Made by a program: the position numbers and the translations under genes
The notes under the pieces: model-generated
Told to the model about the DNA's origin: nothing
The model's input: only the letters and a program-made list of their open reading frames with translations
Database searches by the model: none
Shown: positions 1-6,527 of the stretch, piece by piece
How the letters are laid out: each line of letters begins with the position of its first letter
Numbering within the stretch: position 1 is the first letter of the stretch
Assembly: GCA_045640565.1 (NCBI GenBank)
Contig: JAZUFG010000107.1
Coordinates: 1 to 9,855 of the forward strand
Length of the DNA stretch: 9,855 nt
Source: RGIG3159 sp045640565
GTDB taxonomy: Bacteria > Bacillota > Clostridia > Oscillospirales > Oscillospiraceae
Direction of reading: 5' to 3'

Positions 1-343
1 AAGCACGAATAACTCTTTTCCATAATAATTGCCGCCGTTTGCAGAGCGTTCAGAAGGACACTCCCGCAAACGGGTGTGCGCCTTAGGGAGAGAGGGACCG
101 CGAGATTGCGGGATTTACATAGGTACGCTAAGAGCCGAAATCATGCAAAGGCAAAAGCGAGAGGACATGGCGTCCTCTCGCTTTCTTTCCGTCCATTCTT
201 CTATTTTTTAACCGCAATATAATCAGATTCAAGCCGGAGGAGAAGAAAACAGGGGTTCTTAATCTTTGTATCTTGCCGGTATCGCGGTCAAAAAATCCCT
301 AAGGCGTGCGCCCGAACGGCGGCGTTATTATGTTATTTATGTC
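1..343. other. Gene-less stretch downstream of the yloV/fakA gene
   Basis: I find no convincing coding region here. The only open frame longer than 50 codons on the plus strand starts at 29, has no Shine-Dalgarno site, has an arginine/serine-rich composition and runs straight through the hairpin at 154-184, so I treat it as chance. The stretch does show RNA-like folding potential: TCCCGCAA at 62-69 is perfectly complementary to TTGCGGGA at 106-113, and CCCG/CGGG at 63-66/71-74 could form a competing local hairpin. No tRNA, tmRNA, RNase P RNA or riboswitch core is recognisable. No gene is seen between 185 and 343. A poor minus-strand promoter-like match (TTGAAT, 16 nt, TAAAAA) lies near 210-235, but I would not rely on it. 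Confidence 0.5.
154..190. terminator. Perfect 13-bp hairpin, probable intrinsic terminator
   Basis: The arms at 154-166 and 172-184 are perfectly complementary (core GCGAGAGGAC / GTCCTCTCGC) around a 5-nt loop. On the plus strand the stem runs into CTTTCTTTCC. On the minus strand it runs into CTTTTGCCTTTG. Both tails are only moderately U-rich, so it could work in either direction. The minus-strand operon ending at 344 is the nearest transcript that would need it, about 160 nt past its stop codon. A plus-strand gene ending just left of the window is the alternative. The stem is certain; its direction is not. Confidence 0.7.
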
Positions 344-1972
344 CTATTCAGCGGATATCAAATAGTAATAGACCGGCTGTCCTCCGTTGACCAGACTGAC
401 TTCTGCATCGGGACAATAGGATTCAAACGCAGCAGCAGCTTCTTCAGCAGCTTTTTCCTCACTGATGTTTGCCCCGTAGTAAATGGTGATGTAGTCTTTG
501 GCATTCTCATAAGCCTTCTTGGCAACCGAGGCCAAAACTTCCTTCACATCGGAGCTGTTCTTGAAGAGAGCTCCGTTGTAAAGCCCCAGGTATTCCCCGG
601 CAGCGATATGCATTCCGTCATACTCGGAATCTCTGGCGGCATAGGTGATCTGCATGGTGTCCACATTGGCAAAGGCTTCCGTGAAAGTTTCTGTAAGCAT
701 GCCCTCGGAGAGCTCAGGATCGAAATTCAGCAGAGCTGTAATGCCCTGAGGGACGGTTTTCGTCCGGATCACGATTACTTTTTTCTCCGAAAGGGGAACG
801 GCCTGCTCTGCCGCCAGGATAATGTTTCCGTTATTGGGGAAGACATATACGATCTCGGCAGGAGTGAGGTTGATGGCTTTTAGGATGTCCTCTGTAGAGG
901 GGTTCATGGTCTGCCCGCCGTCCACGATTTGGTCTGCGCCCAAATCCCGGAATGCAGCTGCGAGTCCGGGGCCTGCACAAACAGATACGATACCGTATTT
1001 TTTCTCCGGAGCTGCAACCTTGGGCGCCTTTTCCGAATCGGAAAGGACCTTACTGGTGTGCTGTTCTTTCATGTTTTCAATTTTAACGGTCAGAAGAGAA
1101 CCGTACTCCAAAGCGTGGGTCAGTACATTTCCCGGTTCATTGGTGTGAATGTGTACCTTGATGATATCAGAGTCATTCACTTGAACAAGGCAGTCGCCCA
1201 TGCCGGAAAGATAGTCATGAAGAACATCCGGATTCTTGAAGTTTTCTCTGGAAACAATAAATTCCGTGCAGTAGGAGAAATGGATATCTTCTTCTGCAAA
1301 ATCAGAAAAATCAGCTTTTGCTTTAACGCTGTCGCTGTCATCCTTCCGGGGAATATCCTTCCCTCTCAGGCTGGACATCATGGCTTCCAGAATGCAGAGG
1401 AACCCTTTTCCGCCGGCATCCACAACACCCGCCTTTTTTAGAACAGGGTTCTGCATTGTGCTTTCAGACAGAGAAACTGCGGCACTGTCCAGGGCAGCTT
1501 CCAGCACGGCTTCAAAATCCTCGGACTGTTCAAGAGAAGCCTTCGCCTGATTTGCACAATCCCGGGAGACACTCAAGATCGTTCCGTTTGCAGGCTTCAT
1601 GATGGCTGCATAAGCTGCCTCCATGCCCGCTGTTAAAGCAGCGGAAAGAGCCTTTCCGTCGGCTTCTTCGAGTCCTTTCCAGGCTTTGGAAAAACCTCGG
1701 AAGAGAAGAGAAAGGATGACACCGGAATTTCCCCTGGCACCTCGGAGCAAAGCAGAGGCAAAACTGTCGGCGGCCTTGCTGACACTGCAGGCAGAAAGCT
1801 TTTCAAGTTCTTTAATACCGTTATTCAAGGTCATCGTCATATTGGTGCCGGTATCGCCGTCGGGAACAGGGAATACATTTAGGTCATTGATCAGCTGCTT
1901 ATTGTTCTCAACATTGGCGGCAGCACTTTGCATCATGCGGATAAATGACGCGCCGTCTATTTTTTGAATCAT
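344..1972 (-). CDS. fakA: FakA-family fatty acid kinase (DAK2/DhaL domain protein, YloV)
   Basis: The family phosphorylates fatty acids held by a FakB (DegV-type) carrier, producing acyl-phosphate for phospholipid synthesis; the enzyme is cytosolic. The 542-residue length fits full-length FakA. The N-terminal DhaL/DAK2 kinase domain spans about residues 1-205. It has the nucleotide/Mg motif NVFPVPDGDTGTNM (32-45, Asp38 and Asp40), ARGNSGVI (79-86) and DAGGKGF (185-191). The middle domain (about 228-310) has Cys235 and His274/His276 in HIHTNEPG, which look equivalent to the Cys/His metal ligands of S. aureus FakA. The C-terminal part (from about 325) resembles a FakB/DegV fold. The ATG lies 15 nt after the yloU stop and is preceded by an imperfect SD, GGGGG at 1981-1985. 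It is the last gene of the gpmI-yloU operon. No FakB is in the window, so the substrate is inferred from the family. Confidence 0.9.
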   Translation of the reverse strand: MIQKIDGASFIRMMQSAAANVENNKQLINDLNVFPVPDGDTGTNMTMTLNNGIKELEKLSACSVSKAADSFASALLRGARGNSGVILSLLFRGFSKAWKGLEEADGKALSAALTAGMEAAYAAIMKPANGTILSVSRDCANQAKASLEQSEDFEAVLEAALDSAAVSLSESTMQNPVLKKAGVVDAGGKGFLCILEAMMSSLRGKDIPRKDDSDSVKAKADFSDFAEEDIHFSYCTEFIVSRENFKNPDVLHDYLSGMGDCLVQVNDSDIIKVHIHTNEPGNVLTHALEYGSLLTVKIENMKEQHTSKVLSDSEKAPKVAAPEKKYGIVSVCAGPGLAAAFRDLGADQIVDGGQTMNPSTEDILKAINLTPAEIVYVFPNNGNIILAAEQAVPLSEKKVIVIRTKTVPQGITALLNFDPELSEGMLTETFTEAFANVDTMQITYAARDSEYDGMHIAAGEYLGLYNGALFKNSSDVKEVLASVAKKAYENAKDYITIYYGANISEEKAAEEAAAAFESYCPDAEVSLVNGGQPVYYYLISAE

Positions 1973-1987
1973 TGGTTTAGCCCCCGA

Positions 1988-2350
1988 TTATCCTTCTTTT
2001 TCCAAGGTGATGGAGTCAACATGGACATTGACAGTCTTGACTTCCGTTCCGGTTGATTTCATCACATAATACCGCACTTCGTTGATAATGGAAGAACTTA
2101 TCACGGGGATATTAACTCCGTGATTTACCACAATGTGCAGGTCAATTGCTATGGAATCATCCTCAAAAAAGGTTACGGAAACACCCTTGTTAGCAGATTC
2201 CTTTCGCAGAAGGTAGAAAAGCCCATCTGCTCGGGAACGGGCGGCCATGCCCTTAACGCCGAAGCAGTTGGATGCTGCCAAACCGGCAATATTCCGATAT
2301 ACGCTGCTTTCCAACCGAATAGAACCAAGGGATGTGGAATGACTTGTCAT
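1988..2350 (-). CDS. yloU: Asp23/Gls24 family envelope-stress protein (YloU)
   Basis: A 120-residue protein of the Asp23/Gls24 family (DUF322). It shows the expected opening, SLGSIRLESSVYRNIAGLAA, followed by a GVKGMAAR segment. An alternating hydrophobic core follows, with IAIDLHIVVNHGVNIPVI and a late VKTVNVHVDSI strand. Members associate with the membrane or envelope in Gram-positive bacteria and are linked to cell-wall or alkaline stress, but their biochemical role is not settled. The ATG at 2350 has a strong SD, AAAAGGAG, at 2358-2365 with a 7-nt spacer. It lies 33 nt after the gpmI stop and 15 nt before fakA. The yloU-yloV pair is conserved across Firmicutes, which supports both calls. 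I see no separate promoter, so it is probably transcribed with gpmI. Confidence 0.88.
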   Translation of the reverse strand: MTSHSTSLGSIRLESSVYRNIAGLAASNCFGVKGMAARSRADGLFYLLRKESANKGVSVTFFEDDSIAIDLHIVVNHGVNIPVISSSIINEVRYYVMKSTGTEVKTVNVHVDSITLEKEG

Positions 2351-2383
2351 CTGAAGTCTCCTTTTCAGTCAAAAGCCTTTCTG

Positions 2384-3949
2384 TTAAATCATGGAAGCAT
2401 CCCAGCATTCAGGTGCCTGAATGTCCATAAGAGCTGCAACAGTGGGAGCCACATTAGAGAGTCCGTAGCTGCCTTCCTTGATTGTGTATGCAGTGTCCTT
2501 GTCGTAGATAATGAAGGGAACGGGATTGAGAGAATGTGCAGTGCGGACAGAGGTCTTGCCCTTTTTGGTTTCTGTCATCTGGTCGGCGTTGCCGTGGTCT
2601 GCTGTAATGAGAAGCGTATACCCGTATTTGTCGGCAGCTTCCATAATTCTGCCAACGCCGGCGTCCACATATTCCATAGCGGTCACGACTGCTTCCATAA
2701 CGCCCGTATGCCCCACCATATCACCGTTGGGGAAATTGCAGCGGAGGAAATCATATTTCCCGCTGGCCATGGCTTCAACCATAGCATCGGTGATCTCCAC
2801 AGCTTTCATCATGGGCTTTTCTTCAAATGGGCATACATCAGAAGGAATTTCCACATAGGTTTCCAGAGCCTCATCGACCTTGCCGGAACGGTTTCCGTTC
2901 CAGAAATAAGTAACATGGCCGTATTTCTGAGTCTCGGAAAGTGCATACTCGCGGATACCGTTTTCGCAAAGCAGCTCTGTCAGAGTGTTGCGGATTACCG
3001 GAGGCTGAACGAGATAGTTCTCGGGAATTTTAAGATCCCCATCGTATTGCAGCATGCCGGCAAACTTGACTCCGGTATATCCGGGACGGTCAAAAGCGGT
3101 GAAATCCTTGCGGTCAAAGGCAAGGGAAATCTCCTGTGCCCGGTCACCGCGGAAATTATAGAGGACCACGCTGTCTCCGTTTTCAATGGTTCCGACGGGC
3201 TTCCCTTCGGAGGCAATGACAAAGGCGGGAAGGTCCTGGTCAATACAGCCTGTTTCGGCGCGGTAGCATTCAATTGCTTCCTTTGCGGAGGCAAACTGCC
3301 GTCCCTGCCCCAAAACATGGGTCTTCCAGCCGGCTTCCACCATGGCCCAGTTTGCCTGGTAGCGGTCCATGGTAATAGTCATTCTGCCGCCGCCGGAGGC
3401 AATTTTATAACAGGCACCGTCGGAGCTGAGCTCGGAGAGAACAGCTTCCAGCTGAGCAACATACTCCAAAGCAGAACATGCGGGAACATCACGGCCGTCC
3501 AAAAGGATGTGGCAGAATGCTTTCTTGACCCCGGATTCCTTTGCCTTGCGGAGAAGGGCAAGAAGATGAGAAATATTGGAGTGAACATTGCCATCGGAAA
3601 GGAGACCGAGGAAGTGGAAGGCTTTTCCGTTGTTAAGACAGTTTGCAATCAGGGATTTCCAGGTCTCGGAGGCAAAAAGGCTTCCGTTTTCGATGGATTC
3701 TTCCACAAGCTTTGCACCCTGGGAATATACCTGGCCGCAGCCCAAAGCATTATGGCCAACCTCGGAGTTGCCCATGTCTTCGTCACTGGGCAGACCGACA
3801 GCGGTTCCGTGCGCTTTCAGCCATGTATACGGACAGGAAGCAAAAAGCTTATCAAGATTCGGAGTTTTTGCAACTGCCACAGCATCGCCGCTGCCGCCAT
3901 CGCCTTTACCGACACCGTCCATAACAACTAAAACAACAGGTTTTTTCAT
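2384..3949 (-). CDS. gpmI: 2,3-bisphosphoglycerate-independent phosphoglycerate mutase
   Basis: Cytosolic glycolytic enzyme interconverting 3- and 2-phosphoglycerate through a phosphoserine intermediate with two metal ions, usually Mn. At 521 residues it is slightly longer than typical bacterial GpmI (about 510). Visible active-site residues are Asp11 in VVMDG, nucleophile Ser62 in DMGNSEVGHNALG, His123, the DGRD motif (151-154), Arg267/Arg270 in NFRGDR, Asp410 and His414 in FPNGDMVGHTG, Asp451-His452 in TADHGNAD, and His472 in TAHSLNP. The segments KAHGTAVGLP, GHVTYFWNGNRSG and the MDRY...W..VEAGW region resemble the plant/trypanosomatid subtype more than the Bacillus one. The start at 3949 is chosen because it opens at MKKPVVLVVMDG and has SD GGAGGT at 3956-3961, 6 nt away; the upstream ATG at 3988 lies in the leader and adds residues unlike the family. 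It is the first gene of the gpmI-yloU-fakA unit, with its own promoter. Confidence 0.97.
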   Translation of the reverse strand: MKKPVVLVVMDGVGKGDGGSGDAVAVAKTPNLDKLFASCPYTWLKAHGTAVGLPSDEDMGNSEVGHNALGCGQVYSQGAKLVEESIENGSLFASETWKSLIANCLNNGKAFHFLGLLSDGNVHSNISHLLALLRKAKESGVKKAFCHILLDGRDVPACSALEYVAQLEAVLSELSSDGACYKIASGGGRMTITMDRYQANWAMVEAGWKTHVLGQGRQFASAKEAIECYRAETGCIDQDLPAFVIASEGKPVGTIENGDSVVLYNFRGDRAQEISLAFDRKDFTAFDRPGYTGVKFAGMLQYDGDLKIPENYLVQPPVIRNTLTELLCENGIREYALSETQKYGHVTYFWNGNRSGKVDEALETYVEIPSDVCPFEEKPMMKAVEITDAMVEAMASGKYDFLRCNFPNGDMVGHTGVMEAVVTAMEYVDAGVGRIMEAADKYGYTLLITADHGNADQMTETKKGKTSVRTAHSLNPVPFIIYDKDTAYTIKEGSYGLSNVAPTVAALMDIQAPECWDASMI

Positions 3950-3955
3950 TTTTTT

Positions 3956-3980
3956 ACCTCCGAGCAGGGATAGACCCCGC
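3956..3980 (-). promoter_or_regulatory. gpmI ribosome-binding site with adjacent leader hairpin
   Basis: The gpmI SD (GGAGGT, 3956-3961) follows directly after a small hairpin on the minus strand. That hairpin reads GCGGGG-TCTAT-CCCTGC (3964-3980), with six pairs including one G-U. It sits two bases upstream of the SD and could affect ribosome access or protect the messenger's 5' end. The SD fixes the gpmI start at 3949. Function of the hairpin is inference only. Confidence 0.45.
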
Positions 3981-3981
3981 A

Positions 3982-3999
3982 AACACAAAATTCTGTGTT
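3982..3999 (-). promoter_or_regulatory. Operator-like palindrome at the gpmI transcription start
   Basis: AACACAGAATTTTGTGTT on the minus strand has 8 of 9 complementary base pairs about its centre (6-bp arms AACACA/TGTGTT). It begins right after the gpmI -10 box and so spans the predicted start site. Placement suits a repressor, or an RNA hairpin at the 5' end of the transcript. I cannot assign it to a known regulator. Confidence 0.4.
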
Positions 4000-4028
4000 A
4001 TTTTACACGATTTTCTTTTTCCTTTCAA
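4000..4028 (-). promoter_or_regulatory. Sigma-A promoter of gpmI-yloU-fakA
   Basis: On the minus strand, TTGAAA (-35, 4023-4028) is separated by 17 bp from TAAAAT (-10, 4000-4005). Transcription would begin near 3993, giving a leader of about 44 nt before the gpmI ATG. It lies entirely in the gap between recG and gpmI. This explains how gpmI can be expressed independently of recG; no terminator is seen after recG. Confidence 0.75.
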
Positions 4029-4066
4029 GTCTTTTCCCTTTTCCGGCAAAATAATATCTGTCTCAC

Positions 4067-6112
4067 TCAGTTGAGATTGTCTCCGCTATGGGAATAAAGA
4101 TCCCCGACACGGAAGCGGAGCAAATCCCGCCCCTCGTAGGGAAGAGGATTCAAAAGATATTTGTCTGCCGCTTCTTTTGCCTGTGTGAGGATCTCCAGGT
4201 CACTGGACAAGTCTGCTGTCCGGAAAACAGGAAGACCGCTTTGACGGGAGCCGAAGAAATCTCCGGGACCGCGCATACTAAGATCGGATTCAGCAATAGC
4301 AAATCCGTCTTCGGATCTGCATAGTGTTTTGAGGCGCTCCAGCGTTTCCGGATTTTTGGAACTGGTGAAAAGAACACAGTAGCTTTGCGCATCGTTTCTG
4401 CCAACTCTTCCGCGAAGTTGGTGTAGTTGGCTCAGGCCAAATCTCTCGGCATTTTCCACAACCATGAGGGTAGCGCCCTTAACATCCACGCCAACCTCTA
4501 TCACCGTAGTTGCAACGAGAATATCTCCCTTTCCGGCGGAGAAGTCGGCCATGATCCTTTCTTTCTCTTCGCCTTTCATCTGCCCATGGAGCAGCAATAC
4601 TTTCATGTCCGGGAAGACAGTCTGCTGGAGGGTTTCCGCCCAGCTTTCAACGGATTTGAGGTTGTTTTCTTCATCTTCTTCAACAGCCGGGCAGACAATA
4701 TAGACCTGGTGGCCCTCCTGAACCTGTTTCCGGATGAAAGCGTTGATCCTGGCTCGCATATTCTCTGAAACCAGATATGTCAGAATGGCTTTTCTGCCGG
4801 CGGGCTTTTCATTCAAAATGGATAGGTTCAGGTCTCCGTAAGCGATCAGGGCTAAGGTCCGGGGAATAGGTGTGGCTGACATTACAAGGAGATGGGGGTG
4901 GTCACCTTTTTGCTGGAGGGCATCCCGTTGGGCTACGCCGAAACGGTGCTGTTCGTCGGCAATGACCAGGCCTAATCTTTCATATTGAACGCTTTCGGAA
5001 AAGAGAGCATGGGTTCCGACAATGCAGTCGAGCCTTCCTTCCTGCAGATCGGAAAGAGTGCGCTTCCGCTCAGCAGAAGAGCTGGAACCTGTCAGGATTC
5101 CGCAGGAGAAGCCCAGCTTTTGGAGAAGCGGACTCAGAAACTTGAAATGCTGTTCGGCAAGAATTTCAGTAGGTGCCATAATGGCGCTTTGGCAGCCGTT
5201 TCTTGCAGCTGCAACAATTGCCGCAGCAGCAACAACGGTTTTGCCGCTGCCCACATCACCCTGAAGCAGACGGTTCATGGGAACCCCGCTGGAAAAATCC
5301 AGCAGGATGTCGCCGATTGCCCGCTTTTGTGCTTCTGTGAGAGAGTAGGGGAGCAGAGCATAGAAATCATCCATATTAAGATTCAGGAAGGGCTCTCGGC
5401 GGTATTCCTCTCTGCGCTGTCTGCTTAAACCCAGACAGCAGGAAAAAACAAAATACTCCTCAAAAATCAGCCGCCTTTTGGCGCTGGCAATGTCTTCAAA
5501 GGAGGATGGAGCGTGAATGAGACGGAGCGCTTCTTTTCCGCTGCAAAGGCCGAAATCCCGAATGACCTCCGGGGGAAGCAATTCCGGAAGCTCGGAAAGG
5601 CATTGCTCCAGTGCATTTTGAATGCTGTTTTTCAGAAGCACGGGGGATATTCCTGCAGTAAGGGGATAAACGGGAAGAATGCAGCGCGTTGTAACGCCGC
5701 TTTCTCCGATGGGTTCAAAGGAGGGGTTCAGCATACTGAGTCCATAGCCGTCAGGGCTGAGTGCCCCAAAGAAACTGTAGCTCTCCCCGTAGGTCAGCTG
5801 TTCAGCACGGTATTTTTGGTTGAAAAATGTGAGTTTTAACCTGCCGCTGCTGTCGGCAACGGTCACCTGGGTGATTTCCAACCCTTTTCGGATCAGTCGG
5901 CTGTAGGGCTGAGAGCATACCATAGCCTCAAAACAGCTCGGAAAGTCCTCCCGCAGGTCAGCTATTTCCACCAGTGTTCTGCGGTCCTCATAAGTCCGCG
6001 GATAGTGTGTGATCAGATCATAGATGGAGCGAATATTCAGTTTTTCAAAAAGCTTTGCCCGTTTTGCACCTATTCCGGGCAGAACGGTAATCGGATCCTG
6101 AAAAGAGATCAT
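4067..6112 (-). CDS. recG: ATP-dependent DNA helicase RecG
   Basis: RecG is a superfamily 2 double-stranded DNA translocase that reverses stalled replication forks and processes branched recombination intermediates. The 681-residue length matches B. subtilis RecG. An N-terminal helix-hairpin-helix-like segment (VLPGIGAKRAKLFEKL, 10-25) precedes the wedge/OB domain (about 55-150). The helicase core shows Walker A GDVGSGKT (285-292), APTEILAEQH (313-322), GTHALF (366-371), motif II DEQHRFG (386-392), SATPIPRT (412-419), ATTVIEVG (534-541) and motif VI QLRGRVGR (565-572). The C-terminal segment RGPGDFFGSRQSG (614-626) is characteristic of RecG. The start at 6112 has SD GGAGG at 6121-6125 with an 8-nt spacer and begins MISFQDPITVLPGIG, as expected. 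An upstream in-frame ATG at 6157 lies inside the secG terminator hairpin and is rejected. The 66-nt gap to secG shows no clear promoter, so expression may rely on read-through. Confidence 0.97.
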   Translation of the reverse strand: MISFQDPITVLPGIGAKRAKLFEKLNIRSIYDLITHYPRTYEDRRTLVEIADLREDFPSCFEAMVCSQPYSRLIRKGLEITQVTVADSSGRLKLTFFNQKYRAEQLTYGESYSFFGALSPDGYGLSMLNPSFEPIGESGVTTRCILPVYPLTAGISPVLLKNSIQNALEQCLSELPELLPPEVIRDFGLCSGKEALRLIHAPSSFEDIASAKRRLIFEEYFVFSCCLGLSRQRREEYRREPFLNLNMDDFYALLPYSLTEAQKRAIGDILLDFSSGVPMNRLLQGDVGSGKTVVAAAAIVAAARNGCQSAIMAPTEILAEQHFKFLSPLLQKLGFSCGILTGSSSSAERKRTLSDLQEGRLDCIVGTHALFSESVQYERLGLVIADEQHRFGVAQRDALQQKGDHPHLLVMSATPIPRTLALIAYGDLNLSILNEKPAGRKAILTYLVSENMRARINAFIRKQVQEGHQVYIVCPAVEEDEENNLKSVESWAETLQQTVFPDMKVLLLHGQMKGEEKERIMADFSAGKGDILVATTVIEVGVDVKGATLMVVENAERFGLSQLHQLRGRVGRNDAQSYCVLFTSSKNPETLERLKTLCRSEDGFAIAESDLSMRGPGDFFGSRQSGLPVFRTADLSSDLEILTQAKEAADKYLLNPLPYEGRDLLRFRVGDLYSHSGDNLN

Positions 6113-6132
6113 GGATATCCCCTCCGAATATG

Positions 6133-6163
6133 AAAAATGCGGTGTGACCGGGGCCACACCGCA
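6133..6163 (-). terminator. Intrinsic terminator after secG
   Basis: The minus strand reads TGCGGTGTG, an 8-nt loop, CACACCGCA, then TTTTT (6133-6137). This is a perfect 9-bp stem followed by a U run, beginning 15 nt after the secG stop. The recG SD follows only 7 nt after the U run. It should end most secG transcripts, leaving recG to partial read-through or an unseen promoter. Confidence 0.85.
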
Positions 6164-6178
6164 GAGAATGCTGAGAAA

Positions 6179-6418
6179 TTAAATCAGGCTGAGCAGGAAA
6201 GTCAGCACAATAAACGCTGTTGCAACCCACTTCGTTGCGGAAGCCAAAATAGCGTCACGGGATTTGGACTTCCCTTTGCCAAAGAAAGAATCACTGCTGC
6301 CGCCGCCGATAGCACCGGAGAGGCCGGAATCCTTGCTGGACTGTAGGGTAACGATTGCAATCAGAGCAACTGCGCAGATGACCTGCAGAATCATTACTAC
6401 GATTGTCAGAGCACTCAT
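6179..6418 (-). CDS. secG: Preprotein translocase subunit SecG
   Basis: Small inner subunit of the SecYEG channel; it aids SecA-driven protein export across the cytoplasmic membrane. The 79-residue product has the family layout. Membrane segment 1 is about residues 3-25 (ALTIVVMILQVICAVALIAIV). The conserved loop TLQSSKDSGLSGAIGGGSSDSFFGK (24-48) follows. A short basic stretch KGKSKSRD leads into membrane segment 2 at about 61-79. The start at 6418 is supported by SD GGAGGT at 6427-6432, 8 nt away; an upstream ATG at 6454 would add residues from the promoter leader (MGHEDALWRYIR) and is rejected. It has its own promoter and terminator, so it is largely monocistronic. The rnr-smpB genes often found beside secG in Firmicutes are not present here. 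Confidence 0.93.
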   Translation of the reverse strand: MSALTIVVMILQVICAVALIAIVTLQSSKDSGLSGAIGGGSSDSFFGKGKSKSRDAILASATKWVATAFIVLTFLLSLI

Positions 6419-6435
6419 TCTAATATACCTCCATA

Positions 6436-6451
6436 GGGCATCTTCGTGCCC
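6436..6451 (-). promoter_or_regulatory. Small leader hairpin ahead of the secG RBS
   Basis: GGGCA and TGCCC (5-bp stem, 6-nt loop) lie in the secG leader, with the downstream arm ending 3 nt before the SD at 6427-6432. Any effect on translation is inferred from position alone. Confidence 0.3.
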
Positions 6452-6469
6452 CAATTCTATAGCTATTCA

Positions 6470-6497
6470 ATTATAGCATGAAAAATTGAAATTGCAA
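6470..6497 (-). promoter_or_regulatory. Sigma-A promoter of secG
   Basis: The minus strand carries TTGCAA (-35, 6492-6497), a 16-bp spacer and a perfect TATAAT (-10, 6470-6475). The bases before the -10 are TGC, giving an extended -10 element. It lies 31 bp after the prfB stop codon and would start transcription near 6463, about 45 nt before the secG ATG. Confidence 0.8.
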
Positions 6498-6527
6498 GAG
6501 ATTTTTTTGGATCCACATTGTGACCGT

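Noticed and set aside
1..23. Possible minus-strand gene start (ATG at 21-23, MEKSYSC...) running off the left edge.
   Set aside because: Only seven complete codons are visible and there is no clear SD; not enough to call.
29..211. A 60-codon plus-strand frame in the left gene-less stretch.
   Set aside because: No SD, odd composition, and it passes through the 13-bp terminator hairpin.
2120..3931. A 603-codon open frame on the plus strand, opposite yloU and gpmI and longer than either.
   Set aside because: Its protein is rich in His, Cys, Gly and Phe without any recognisable domain, it has no SD or promoter, and the minus strand carries a complete gpmI with all active-site residues. It arises from codon bias of the real genes.
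6113..6157. Upstream in-frame ATG for recG at 6157.
   Set aside because: It lies in the secG terminator stem, lacks an SD, and the added 15 residues are not RecG-like; the ATG at 6112 has a good SD.
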